A stretch of 64,000 nt of DNA, taken from assembly GCF_003479425.1 (NCBI RefSeq), contig NZ_QUHC01000003.1:394929-458928 (forward strand). The letters run 5' to 3'. The notes beneath the pieces are model-generated. The model was not told the origin of the DNA and ran no database searches. It saw only the letters and a program-made list of their open reading frames with translations. This DNA is from Odoribacter sp. AF15-53. Lineage in GTDB: Bacteria; Bacteroidota; Bacteroidia; Bacteroidales; Marinifilaceae. The position numbers and the translations under genes are program-made. This document shows, piece by piece, positions 36,421-45,289 of the stretch (within the stretch, counting starts at the first letter, position 1; each line of letters begins with the position of its first letter).

Positions 36421-37182
36421 ATGAGAAAATATTTATTGTATATTGTTATCTTATGGTGTTCTTGCACATTATTTTCGTGTACGAATGATGATTACCAGGT
36501 GTATAATGCCGAACAGGTAAATAAGATGTATTTTGATCGAGATACTTTTACTTTCGTTTATGGTCCCCGGGAAGATAAGGAGTGTGATTTGGAAATTCCG
36601 ATTAGTTTGATCGGATTGGCTAATTTGGAGCGGGATGCAGAGTTTAAGGTGAGTATTGATACCCGTAATTCTACTGCCAAGTTAGGAGTCCATTTTAACA
36701 TGGATGAGATCCAATATTTTAAAAAGGATTCAGTGAAGGGTACAATAAAAATTGATTTTATTCGCTCCGCTTTAATCCGGGATATGCAATATAAATTGTA
36801 TTTACATCTTGAGGCGAATGACGAGTATGTTCCAACGAATAAAACGGTGTGTACAGTACTTTTCGGTGATATTACTTTGGCACAACCCAAATGGTGGATG
36901 CCGGATAGATTAGGTACTTATACCCAAGAGAAATTTGTACTCTTCTTTAAATATTTTAGGGAGACAGAGGATATTGTTCCAGCATTGTATTCGGCTATCG
37001 TGAATAACTGGGGCGAATATCTCGATGATGAGAGTTATTGGCGTTTCCCGTGGTTGTTGACGACTTACACGTACGTGGGTTATTTTAAACAATATGTCTA
37101 TACCCCGATGTACGAGTACTTTTTAGAAACAGGAGATGAACGTTACAGATTACCGAACCCTTTAACGACAGATTATGAATAG
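36421..37182 (+). CDS. DUF4843 domain lipoprotein (locus 3)
   Basis: A 253-residue lipoprotein. ATG 36421 starts a good signal peptide with lipobox LFSC (Cys near 20) followed by TNDDYQVYNAEQVNKMYFD. The DUF4843 features are an early strand (DTFTFVYGPRED), a TAKLGVHFNMDEIQYFKKDS segment similar to the KEGVHFDLPER region of the locus 1 protein, and AQPKWWMPDRLG matching KPAWWDGVEKAYLG there. Its last 8 nt overlap the next gene, so translation is coupled. Confidence 0.85.
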   Translation: MRKYLLYIVILWCSCTLFSCTNDDYQVYNAEQVNKMYFDRDTFTFVYGPREDKECDLEIPISLIGLANLERDAEFKVSIDTRNSTAKLGVHFNMDEIQYFKKDSVKGTIKIDFIRSALIRDMQYKLYLHLEANDEYVPTNKTVCTVLFGDITLAQPKWWMPDRLGTYTQEKFVLFFKYFRETEDIVPALYSAIVNNWGEYLDDESYWRFPWLLTTYTYVGYFKQYVYTPMYEYFLETGDERYRLPNPLTTDYE

Positions 37183-38680
37183 AATAAAATATATTGTCGG
37201 CATGTTAATCATGCTGTACGTGATGCAGGCTTGCTATGATGATAATTCATCCTTGGCGGATCAACCTATTATTGAAGTAGGTATAAATAGTGGAACAAGA
37301 GATTCAATAGATATTTATTTTAATGATACTTTGAAGATTAATCCCGAATTAGAAATTAGTCGTTCGACTGAATTGACTTATCAATGGAGCATGGGAGTAT
37401 TTAAAGCAGATTCTACTACGGTGTATAAGGAAATATCAACGGAAAAGGATTTGAAGTATATTGTTAGAGAATTGGGGCATTTCCACTTGAGACAGGTAGT
37501 TACAAGCGAAGATGGGAGTACAATTAAGTATTATCATGTGTTTGTGAATTCTCCTTTTGAAGAGGGGTTTACAATTTTGGGACGCCGTCCTGACGGGAAA
37601 GGAAGTCTTGCATTTATGAAGACTTTGACTAAAAACGAGGAGGCTTCGGGGATGCGCCCTGAGTTTATTCAGAATGCTTTTGTTTTTGCAAATGAGGGTA
37701 AAGAACTTTATCTTGATCCTGTAGATTGTGATAAAGTAGAGCAGAGTTTGTACATTTTACATGGAGAAGGGCAAAAATTAGTACAAATAGATGCTAAAAC
37801 TTTCAAGATACTTATGGAATATGACTTTAGGTATTACGATGCAAATTTTATTCCGACACGTTTGATGTGTTACGATGGCCGATTCAGTCGCGAATTTTAT
37901 GTTCCTTCAAAAAATGGAGGAGTGGCACAAGTACAAACTGTGGAACAGTATATATTTCCTTATCCTGATCTACCCAAGGAAAAGGGGATCATATATACAG
38001 ATGCAAACGATCGTCCGAGTTATTTTTCTTCTTGTAATAAAGTGTATATAGGGGCTACACCGGGGAAAGAAAGGAATGTCGTGTGTTTCAGCGGGGCGAA
38101 TGCAGATCGGGAAATAACGATGCGTAATTGTTATGATTATTTTGAGAATCGTTACGTGATGCATATTTTTCAAAATGAAGAAACGGATGGTAATAATGTT
38201 TACGTGATTAATAAAGACGGGGGACAATTGAAGGTAACGGGGATACACCGGATGATGTATAATTTTAACGAGGGAACAGCTCCTTGGGTATTATTTGAAC
38301 GCGTGTTAGATCGGCCGGAAATTATTACTGAAGCTACACGTTTTCTGGTGAACGATTATTATACATGTGTGTTTTTTTCTCATAAAAATGAAGTTTACAA
38401 ATGGTTTTACACTCAATTGAACTTGCCTGCAACTCCTTTTATAACGTTACCTGAAGGGGAGGAGATTCGTTGTTTAAATCATTATCAAAGAAATCGCGGA
38501 GATGAGGATTATCAAGATTATTCCGTGCAGAAAGAGGTCTATGTTGCTTCTTATAACCCGAATAGAACGGGGGAATATAAAGGGTCATTATATGTTTATA
38601 ATGCGGATACAGGAGAACTTGTGAATAAATACGAGGGGATTTCTCACGAACCTGTTGCGATGTTTTACAAGATTAAATGA
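37175..38680 (+). CDS. PKD-like family lipoprotein (locus 3)
   Basis: A 501-residue lipoprotein with a lipobox-like VMQAC then YDDNSSLADQPIIEV. A PKD-like domain covers about 25-125 (LTYQWSMGVFKAD, GHFHLRQVVTSEDGSTIKYY), followed by a propeller-like region beginning EEGFTILGRRPDGKGSLAFM. It overlaps the DUF4843 gene by 8 nt and ends ATGA-style against the LRR gene frame. Counterpart of the proteins at 8725 and 18250. Confidence 0.83.
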   Translation: MNRIKYIVGMLIMLYVMQACYDDNSSLADQPIIEVGINSGTRDSIDIYFNDTLKINPELEISRSTELTYQWSMGVFKADSTTVYKEISTEKDLKYIVRELGHFHLRQVVTSEDGSTIKYYHVFVNSPFEEGFTILGRRPDGKGSLAFMKTLTKNEEASGMRPEFIQNAFVFANEGKELYLDPVDCDKVEQSLYILHGEGQKLVQIDAKTFKILMEYDFRYYDANFIPTRLMCYDGRFSREFYVPSKNGGVAQVQTVEQYIFPYPDLPKEKGIIYTDANDRPSYFSSCNKVYIGATPGKERNVVCFSGANADREITMRNCYDYFENRYVMHIFQNEETDGNNVYVINKDGGQLKVTGIHRMMYNFNEGTAPWVLFERVLDRPEIITEATRFLVNDYYTCVFFSHKNEVYKWFYTQLNLPATPFITLPEGEEIRCLNHYQRNRGDEDYQDYSVQKEVYVASYNPNRTGEYKGSLYVYNADTGELVNKYEGISHEPVAMFYKIK

Positions 38681-38694
38681 TAAACTTCCCAATT

Positions 38695-40836
38695 ATGAAA
38701 AAACAGAATATACTATATTTCATGATAATTAGCATGTTGTTGACTTGGATGCTTTCAGCATGTAGAGATTATACATTTGAGAATATACCAGACCCGGTTG
38801 TACCCGAAGATATGACTCCGGGATTAAAACTTACGACAGATGTTGTGCTTGTTGATGCTACGGCAGATCCCCGAGGTTTTGAATTACGTGCAATTGGTGG
38901 AAAATGGACAATAGAGCCAGAAAGACAAGAATCTTGGTTAAAAGGATTGGAGCCGACCTCCGGAGATGAAGGTAATGCCGTTATTGGAATAACGTTAGAG
39001 CGAAATGATGGAATGGAAGAACGTTCGGTAAAATTGATTATCCGACAAGAGCAAACGGGGGTGATCGACACGGTTTTAGTACGTCAATTTACTCATGAAT
39101 CAAAATATACACGGGAAACGGATAGTTTGTCTTTGATCGTGTTGTATGAGGAATTGAACGTGGAGAACTGGAGAAGTCCGTGGAATCTGAAACAACCGAT
39201 TACAGGATGGAGCGGGCTTACTTTTGACGAAATTAACGGAGAGCAACGAGTGGTAGGGATTACTTTTAATGATTGGCAGATGAAAGGAGAACTCCCGAAC
39301 GAGATCGGAAATTTAAGAGAATTGAAAAGTATAAAAATGTCAGGGAATAGCCTTACCGGTAGAGTGCCTAACGGGCTTGTGAATCTGCGTAAACTGGAAA
39401 TTTTGGATATTTCTTTTTCGGAGAACGTGAGTTGGTTCTTGCCAGAAAATATGTCTGATCTGAAGTCTTTAAAAGAATTTAAGGTCGGAGGCCTTGATAT
39501 TCATCTAACCTCTTTTGATCGTCTTTATAAAGTGGAAACTTTAGAAGCAATAGCGATTACCTCGTCTAAAATTCAAGGAGAATTACCAGATGGGATTTCA
39601 AGTTTGACAAAATTGAAAAACTTGAATCTTGGAGGGACAAGAATAACAAGTTTACCTTCGGATATTACGGCATTATCGGAATTGCTGGTTTTGAATATAG
39701 GTAGATGCTCCAAATTAACATCTTTGCCTGAAAATATTGGAGATTTGTCTCAATTGGAACAACTTGATATGAATAATTCAGGCGTGGAAGTTTTACCGGA
39801 AGGGTTTGGACGGTTAGCCGGGCTAAAAACGTTAAATATTTCCTATTGCGGCGCATTGAAAACATTATCTCAGGATTTCGGAAATTTGAGAAATGTGACG
39901 TCATTTAATATGACTTCCTGTGCGGCTCTGGTGAGTCTGCCGGAAAGTTTTGGCGATTTGGTGCAGTTGACCTCTCTCTCTCTTAGTCGTTGTGAATCTT
40001 TAGTTAGTCTACCAGAGAGTATAGGTAAGCTTACCGGTTTGACTTCTTTGGATTTGTCTAATTGTAAATCATTACAAACTCTACCATCGTCTATTAGTAA
40101 ATTGAGCGGGATCAAGGAATTATCTATGAGTTATTGTGAGTCTCTTTCTTCTTTACCTGAGACGGTGGCTGATATGAAATGGTTGAAGAAAATTGTACTA
40201 ACGAATACTTCCCTGACGTCTCTTCCTGCCTTTTTCAGTCAAATGACCTCATTGGAGGAACTTGACATTACCGGTCCTTATGAAGGAGGGGGAATGCAGG
40301 GTGATGCTGCAACTTTATTTGCCGGGATGACTGGATTGAAGAAATTGAGTGCGGACTATAATAGTTTTTCCGGAGACCTTGCTTGGATAAAGAATTTGCC
40401 AAATTTGGAAGTTTTGAAAATGAATAAAAACCAACTTTCAGGAAACATTGACTTTACGAATTTTGGTAGTAAACTCACGGAAATTTCTTTAGCTGAGAAT
40501 TTATTGACAGGGACGTTAAAAGGTATTGGTAATTTGACAGCGGTAAAGAAATTGGATTTAAATAAAAATCAACTTTCGGGGGCGTTGCCGTCCGAAGTGG
40601 GAGCATGTACTGTGATGACAAATTTGAATTTGAAAGATAACAATTTGACGGGGACAATTCCTGTTGAAGTTACTCAAATGATGCAGCTTACTTGGGGAGG
40701 TTTAGGGCTTTCCGGTAATCAAATGTCGGGAGTGATTCCTTCGGAAGTGCTTTCGTGGAGTAAATGGAATAATCTTAGTCCTACTTGGAATATTTACCCG
40801 CAGCAAGAAGGTTACGGATTTACGAATGTACCGTAG
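38695..40836 (+). CDS. BACON-like and leucine-rich-repeat lipoprotein
   Basis: A 713-residue lipoprotein from ATG 38695 (signal peptide MKKQNILYFM, lipobox MLSAC); ATG 38677 overlaps the previous stop and would add six residues. Residues about 35-130 form a BACON/Ig-like domain (WTIEPERQESWLKG, KLIIRQEQTG). From about 170 to the end there are some 20 leucine-rich repeats of two kinds: plant-like LTGxVP and LSGxIP units at both ends and LxxLPExxGxLxxLxxLxLSxC units in the centre. The LRR surface suggests protein or ligand binding outside the cell. It is specific to locus 3. Confidence 0.88.
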   Translation: MKKQNILYFMIISMLLTWMLSACRDYTFENIPDPVVPEDMTPGLKLTTDVVLVDATADPRGFELRAIGGKWTIEPERQESWLKGLEPTSGDEGNAVIGITLERNDGMEERSVKLIIRQEQTGVIDTVLVRQFTHESKYTRETDSLSLIVLYEELNVENWRSPWNLKQPITGWSGLTFDEINGEQRVVGITFNDWQMKGELPNEIGNLRELKSIKMSGNSLTGRVPNGLVNLRKLEILDISFSENVSWFLPENMSDLKSLKEFKVGGLDIHLTSFDRLYKVETLEAIAITSSKIQGELPDGISSLTKLKNLNLGGTRITSLPSDITALSELLVLNIGRCSKLTSLPENIGDLSQLEQLDMNNSGVEVLPEGFGRLAGLKTLNISYCGALKTLSQDFGNLRNVTSFNMTSCAALVSLPESFGDLVQLTSLSLSRCESLVSLPESIGKLTGLTSLDLSNCKSLQTLPSSISKLSGIKELSMSYCESLSSLPETVADMKWLKKIVLTNTSLTSLPAFFSQMTSLEELDITGPYEGGGMQGDAATLFAGMTGLKKLSADYNSFSGDLAWIKNLPNLEVLKMNKNQLSGNIDFTNFGSKLTEISLAENLLTGTLKGIGNLTAVKKLDLNKNQLSGALPSEVGACTVMTNLNLKDNNLTGTIPVEVTQMMQLTWGGLGLSGNQMSGVIPSEVLSWSKWNNLSPTWNIYPQQEGYGFTNVP

Positions 40837-40868
40837 TCTGATAATTTGTTGTTAGTGTGTTGTTTTAT

Positions 40869-40900
40869 TTAAGAAGAAGGCCTTGCAACCTTCTTCTTAA
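40869..40900 (+). terminator. Perfect 12-bp hairpin after LRR gene
   Basis: TTAAGAAGAAGG (40869-40880) and CCTTCTTCTTAA (40889-40900) are perfect complements around an 8-nt loop. No T run follows, so termination is uncertain. It sits 20 nt before the TlpA-type gene, much like the hairpin at 19791 before the locus 2 thioredoxin genes. Confidence 0.6.
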
Positions 40901-40920
40901 ATTATAAATAAAGTATCGGC

Positions 40921-42009
40921 ATGAAAATAATCGTTATAGGACTATTCTTGATTACCTTGTTTGGGTGTAAACAAGCTTCCGTGCAGTTCACGGGAGAGAT
41001 CGAGAAACAATGGAAGAGTGATAGTGTTGAAGTCGTGTTGTGCGATGCCCGGCGGGGGGAACGTTTGTTCGTGGCTCCTATTCGTGAGGATGGAACATTC
41101 CTTTTGTCCGGGGATATAGCACCCGATAAGCTTGTGTTTATTAATTTCCCGAAGGATTATATGCGAATCCCGGTTTATGTGGAGAAGAATCATTACGTTC
41201 TTGTCGAGTCGGGTGATAAATATTACGCACTTTCGGAGAATCCGTCGTTACAGAATCAATATGTGGAATTTCAGAAAGAACTTGACGTGTTGAACCGGGA
41301 TTACGAGGATGCGTGTCGAGGGTATGATACAATTACGGATATTCATCGAAAAGCGGTACGTTCCGAATTGTTAGACAAAAAGTTTACGAAGAAAAACGAA
41401 TTTGTATTAAAAGGTATCCGAAAATTTGCAGGGACGGAAATAGCGCAAAATCTGATATATGAAATTCTTTTTTATTGCGAGGTGGATTTTAGATTCTTTA
41501 CCCGGGCAATTGAAGCTTTAGGGGATAGTATCCCTAGTAGTGGAATGAAAACAAAGATTTTTGATACGTATAATAGAATAAAAGCAAAACAGTTGATCGG
41601 ACAGGCTCCTGATTTTGAATTGCCTGATGTGAAAGGACGGAAAATTAATTTGACTGATTTTCGAGGGAAACATGTGCTTTTAGATTTTTGGGCTTCTTGG
41701 TGTGCTCCTTGTAGAAAAAAGAATAAGGAATTGAATCAACAATATCCGGAATTGCAGAAAACGGGTTTGGAAGTTATTTCGATATCGTTAGACAATAAAA
41801 AAGAGTCTTGGTTACAGGCCCTGAAAGAGGATCAGGTTCAATGGATTCAGGTAATAGATGAAAGAGGATTCGAACAGAGCCGTGTACGTGCTGCTTATAA
41901 AGTGGAGCAAGTTCCCACGGTTTACCTGATCGGACCGGATGGAAATATTCTTCTGAAGAATCCTGAATTACAAGAAATCTATGAAATCATAAAACAAGAG
42001 GGGGCATGA
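40921..42009 (+). CDS. TlpA-type thiol-disulfide oxidoreductase lipoprotein
   Basis: A 362-residue lipoprotein: lipobox TLFGC (Cys 16) then KQASVQFTGEI. An N-terminal DUF4369-type beta domain (about 20-110) and a helical segment precede a TlpA thioredoxin domain from about 225. The active site is FWASWCAPCRKK with CAPC at 261-264, and the cis-Pro segment is VEQVPTVYLIG. Probably a periplasmic or surface thiol reductase. Its stop overlaps the start of the amidohydrolase gene (ATGA), so the two proteins are translationally coupled. Confidence 0.9.
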   Translation: MKIIVIGLFLITLFGCKQASVQFTGEIEKQWKSDSVEVVLCDARRGERLFVAPIREDGTFLLSGDIAPDKLVFINFPKDYMRIPVYVEKNHYVLVESGDKYYALSENPSLQNQYVEFQKELDVLNRDYEDACRGYDTITDIHRKAVRSELLDKKFTKKNEFVLKGIRKFAGTEIAQNLIYEILFYCEVDFRFFTRAIEALGDSIPSSGMKTKIFDTYNRIKAKQLIGQAPDFELPDVKGRKINLTDFRGKHVLLDFWASWCAPCRKKNKELNQQYPELQKTGLEVISISLDNKKESWLQALKEDQVQWIQVIDERGFEQSRVRAAYKVEQVPTVYLIGPDGNILLKNPELQEIYEIIKQEGA

Positions 42010-43253
42010 GAATGATATTTTGTATTGTAAGTATATTCCTGTTGTTGCATATCGAAGGATATGCGCAACAGAAAGCCATTATTCTGAAGAATGTAAATGT
42101 GGTAGATGTCGTTCAGGGGAATATTCACCGGGGGGTGGATATAGTTGTGAAAGATGGGATAATTCAGGCCGTGGGTAAGAATGTAGGGAATGGGATTGTT
42201 GGTAACGTGAAGGATTTGGCGGGAATGTACGTGATGCCGGGATTGATTGATGCTCACGTGCATATCGCGAATGATCCGAAAGAGACGCAGGACGATCGAG
42301 CCAAACACTTGAAATATTTCTTGCGTCATGGGATTACTTCTATCCGGGATGCGGCGGGTGATGCCCGTGTGTTACGGGATTTGAAAGAGGGAGTTCAACA
42401 GGGAAAGTATGAGGGACCCGATATATATTATGCCGCTTTTATGGCTGGTCCTGCTTATTTTGAGGGGAATGACCGGGAGAAAAGTATGGTGGAAGGTTGG
42501 CCGGAACCTTATGCTCCTTGGATGCAATGTATCCGTCCGGATTCTGATTTGGATCAAGTCATGAAAGAAGCAAAAGAGTGGGGATGTACGGGAGTGAAGA
42601 TTTATGGCGGATTTGATCGGGAGGCTTTGTTGCCATTGGTTAGGAAGGCTAAAGAGCATGGATTGCAAGTGTGGGGACATGCCACTTTGTTTCCTGCTAA
42701 ACCGTGGGATGTGGCAGATGCCGGGGTTCAAGTGATTTCTCATGCTTATATGTTGGAGTGGGAAGGAGTATCCGAGGAGTTAAGTGGTAATATTTTTGAA
42801 AATTACGAGAAATTCTACGATAAGATCGATCATGAGAAGATGTCTGTTGAACGTTTTTTACAGACTGTAAAAAAGAAAGGGCTTATTTTTGACCCGACGT
42901 TATTTTTGTGCATGGAGAATAAGATGGATTGGGCGACTCGATTCGTGAAGCGAGCGAATCAAATCGGGGTAAAGATTTGTGCGGGTACCGATTACGTTAA
43001 TGATTTGAATCGTCCTTTCCCTTTCCTGTTTGACGAGCTTGACCTTTACGTGGAGAAATGCGGATTTTATCCGATGGAAGCTATATTTACGGCAACTAAG
43101 GTTGCGGCAGAGGTTTTAGGCGTTGGTGATAAGGTCGGAACAGTCGAGGTCGGGAAACAGGCAGATCTGTTGATACTTCCCGAAAATCCGTATGATGATA
43201 TCAAGGCGTTACGGAAGATAAGCATGATAATAAAAAGTGGGGAAATTATTTAA
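42006..43253 (+). CDS. Exported amidohydrolase-family protein
   Basis: A 415-residue protein with a signal peptide (1-21, HIEGYAQQ). It has the amidohydrolase fold: a short beta domain with AIILKNVNVVDVV, the metal motif MPGLIDAHVHIA (HxH near 80-82), GCTGVKIYGG where the bridging Lys is expected, the later metal histidines in LQVWGHATL and QVISHAYM, ICAGTDYVND with the catalytic Asp, and a C-terminal GKQADLLILPENP. The family includes imidazolonepropionase-like enzymes and dipeptidases of the Xaa-Pro type. The substrate is unknown. It ends locus 3. Confidence 0.9.
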   Translation: MRMIFCIVSIFLLLHIEGYAQQKAIILKNVNVVDVVQGNIHRGVDIVVKDGIIQAVGKNVGNGIVGNVKDLAGMYVMPGLIDAHVHIANDPKETQDDRAKHLKYFLRHGITSIRDAAGDARVLRDLKEGVQQGKYEGPDIYYAAFMAGPAYFEGNDREKSMVEGWPEPYAPWMQCIRPDSDLDQVMKEAKEWGCTGVKIYGGFDREALLPLVRKAKEHGLQVWGHATLFPAKPWDVADAGVQVISHAYMLEWEGVSEELSGNIFENYEKFYDKIDHEKMSVERFLQTVKKKGLIFDPTLFLCMENKMDWATRFVKRANQIGVKICAGTDYVNDLNRPFPFLFDELDLYVEKCGFYPMEAIFTATKVAAEVLGVGDKVGTVEVGKQADLLILPENPYDDIKALRKISMIIKSGEII

Positions 43254-43283
43254 GTAAGTATGAATCATTAATATAAATTGCAT

Positions 43284-44783
43284 ATGGAAAAAAATATTTA
43301 TTTTTTGATATTTATTTGTTTTAGTATATTGTATGGATGTACAGATAAACAAGATGGACAACAAGTTCAAGATAATGAGACTATTTTGAAGTATGATGGG
43401 AGCAATTCTATTGCTCATTCATTTATAAAAAAAATAGAGGAGAATGAGACTAATTTAAATGACATTTTAAGTAACTCTAAAATATTATTGTTTGATTACG
43501 CAATGCGTGGGTTTAACAGTAGTAATGAGTTATTTTATGCAATACCAATTCAAGATACGGGCCTTGACAGTATTAGTGAATATTTAATGATGAAGTTGGA
43601 TGCAGTTAATGAACCTATCGAAAATGAAGGCTATAAGGGACTCTTAGTTGTGAATAAAGATTTTGTCCTTTCAGCATCATTATCCCAGGATATTAATGCT
43701 GTTTTAGTGTTTTTAATGTGGAAAGATGGTGGATTGGACATTGATTCTGAATTGTATAATCTTATTTTGAAATTGAATTTTAAGAAAGGAAATCAGATAA
43801 ATTCTAGATCTTTTGAGAATTATGGATCATATACATGTGATGTTAATTTTGAAATTGACTATTCATTTATGTATGGCGAAAGTGTAAAAGGTAAGAAAGT
43901 TTCGTGGTATGAACTGAGGAGTGCATATGATAAAGCTGAACGGTGGGTCCTAACTCATGATGATAATTATAGGGAAAGGGTTGGTCATATAAATGTATCA
44001 ATAGATACGAATCGATTTTATTTTTTGATATCAGCACCACAGTTTTCTGGGCCAGAAGAAGTTGAGAGTATGGTAAATGCAATTATGTGGGACGTTGAAT
44101 ATAATTTGAATGTGAAATATGCTGGTATAAATTTAAATATTTTATATATGATAACAACGGGACATGGACCAAATTCTGGGTCAGGCTCGGGCTCTAATCC
44201 TGGCACGAATCCAGGTGACTCTTATCCACCTATTATTCCTTGGGAACCTGCTAAACCCGGTTTCCCGGAGGATAATCAATTAGATATTCATAGAAGAATA
44301 TTACGTGTTGGTTTTAGAGGTTCAAAAGCATTTCAAGATAGCTTGTTTAAAGGTGATAGTCTTGCGGATTCAAGAGAATACAGATCGTTAGGTAAATCTT
44401 ATATTCATGCTTTAGTAGAGCCAGGACAAACAAAAGCTCAAGTACAATCTGCTATGGGAGAATTTTTTAGAGAACAAATGGATTTATATTTTGAGAACGG
44501 CAATGTTGTACATCTTGGAATGGCTTTGCATCCTATTATAGATTCGTATTGTCTTGGGCATGACAAAAAATATTGGTTTGATAACCAGTGGCATACTGAT
44601 GTAATTCATTGTTTTGAAGAAACTTTTAAACTTTATGGTAACGAAGATGCTGCAATAAGTGCTCTTGAAGTATTATTTCAGTATGTTATGGTTGAGGGAC
44701 AGAGAGATGTATATGCTTTATTCAATCAATGGTTATATAGTAGTTATTATGGTCCACTGAATCCGTATAATATAAAGTATTAG
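43284..44783 (+). CDS. Lipoprotein of unknown function with a Ser/Gly/Pro linker and a His/Asp-rich C-terminal domain
   Basis: A 499-residue lipoprotein from ATG 43284 (MEKNIYFLIFICFSILYGC, Cys 19), not recognised as any family. Residues 20-290 are mostly beta/helical without motif. A linker at about 293-330 (HGPNSGSGSGSNPGTNPG then prolines) leads to an all-helical C-terminal domain of about 170 residues with H416-x3-D420-x5-H426 and H437-x4-H442-x2-E445. That spacing resembles the metal sites of zinc-dependent phospholipase C or S1/P1-type proteins, which is inference only. The gene is more AT-rich than its neighbours, suggesting transfer. A terminator follows. Confidence 0.6.
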   Translation: MEKNIYFLIFICFSILYGCTDKQDGQQVQDNETILKYDGSNSIAHSFIKKIEENETNLNDILSNSKILLFDYAMRGFNSSNELFYAIPIQDTGLDSISEYLMMKLDAVNEPIENEGYKGLLVVNKDFVLSASLSQDINAVLVFLMWKDGGLDIDSELYNLILKLNFKKGNQINSRSFENYGSYTCDVNFEIDYSFMYGESVKGKKVSWYELRSAYDKAERWVLTHDDNYRERVGHINVSIDTNRFYFLISAPQFSGPEEVESMVNAIMWDVEYNLNVKYAGINLNILYMITTGHGPNSGSGSGSNPGTNPGDSYPPIIPWEPAKPGFPEDNQLDIHRRILRVGFRGSKAFQDSLFKGDSLADSREYRSLGKSYIHALVEPGQTKAQVQSAMGEFFREQMDLYFENGNVVHLGMALHPIIDSYCLGHDKKYWFDNQWHTDVIHCFEETFKLYGNEDAAISALEVLFQYVMVEGQRDVYALFNQWLYSSYYGPLNPYNIKY

Positions 44784-44812
44784 AAGATTTTGAAGGTGAA
44801 ATTTTGCAATAA

Positions 44813-44856
44813 GAAAGAGATAGTTCTATTGATGAAATTGTCTCTTTCCTATTTTC
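44813..44856 (+). terminator. Probable terminator
   Basis: GAAAGAGA (44813-44820) and TCTCTTTC (44841-44848) form a perfect 8-bp stem with a 20-nt loop, followed by CTATTTTC. It lies 30 nt after the stop of the preceding lipoprotein gene. Confidence 0.6.
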
Positions 44857-45091
44857 ACGAAACAGTATTCTTGTCGATTGCTCTCTAGCAATCTTGATGG
44901 GGTTTGCGTTTGTTTTGTTGGAGGTGATTCCCAGGGAATTTTAGCTCAGTTTGTCGTGGTGGATAGATTGCTTGTTGTTTGAATTGGAATAAAAAATATG
45001 GATTTATACTGTTGAGTATTTTAAATTCTTTTTATTGTTTCTTGAAAAACTTCAGTTTGTAATTTGGTTATAACTGATTAAATGTGCAATG

Positions 45092-45113
45092 ATTTTCGTT
45101 TATAAACGAAAAT
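45092..45113. promoter_or_regulatory. Perfect 22-bp palindrome, candidate operator
   Basis: ATTTTCGTTTA is followed directly by its exact reverse complement TAAACGAAAAT. Four bases later TATTTTG (45117-45123) approximates a -7 element, so a dimeric repressor bound to the palindrome would cover the -33 region of a promoter for the remnant and lipoprotein downstream. The rest of the gap 44857-45091 shows no gene. Confidence 0.55.
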
Positions 45114-45141
45114 TGTTATTTTGGTGTGTAAGATTTAGGTT

Positions 45142-45289
45142 ATGAACGAAAAAATAGGCATGCTTGGGAGGTACAATTTGAGGGATTCCCCAAATTTGTT
45201 GTATCACTTGATGATCTCCTGATGTTGTGTTTAATAATTGGCTTTATGGTCCTTATGGACCTAAAAATCCGCAAAATATGAAGAAATGA
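45142..45289 (+). pseudogene. Frameshifted short coding remnant similar to the tail of the 43284 protein
   Basis: Reading from ATG 45142 gives MNEKIGMLGRYNLRDSP and then a stop at 45220-45222. One base out, the frame 45221-45289 encodes DVVFNNWLYGPYGPKNP then QNMKK and a stop. That tail matches the C-terminus of the lipoprotein ending at 44783 (FNQWLYSSYYGPLNPYN). It therefore looks like the end of a paralogous gene with a one-base frameshift and most of its 5' part lost. Its TGA overlaps the ATG of the next lipoprotein gene (ATGA), as in coupled gene pairs. Confidence 0.5.
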
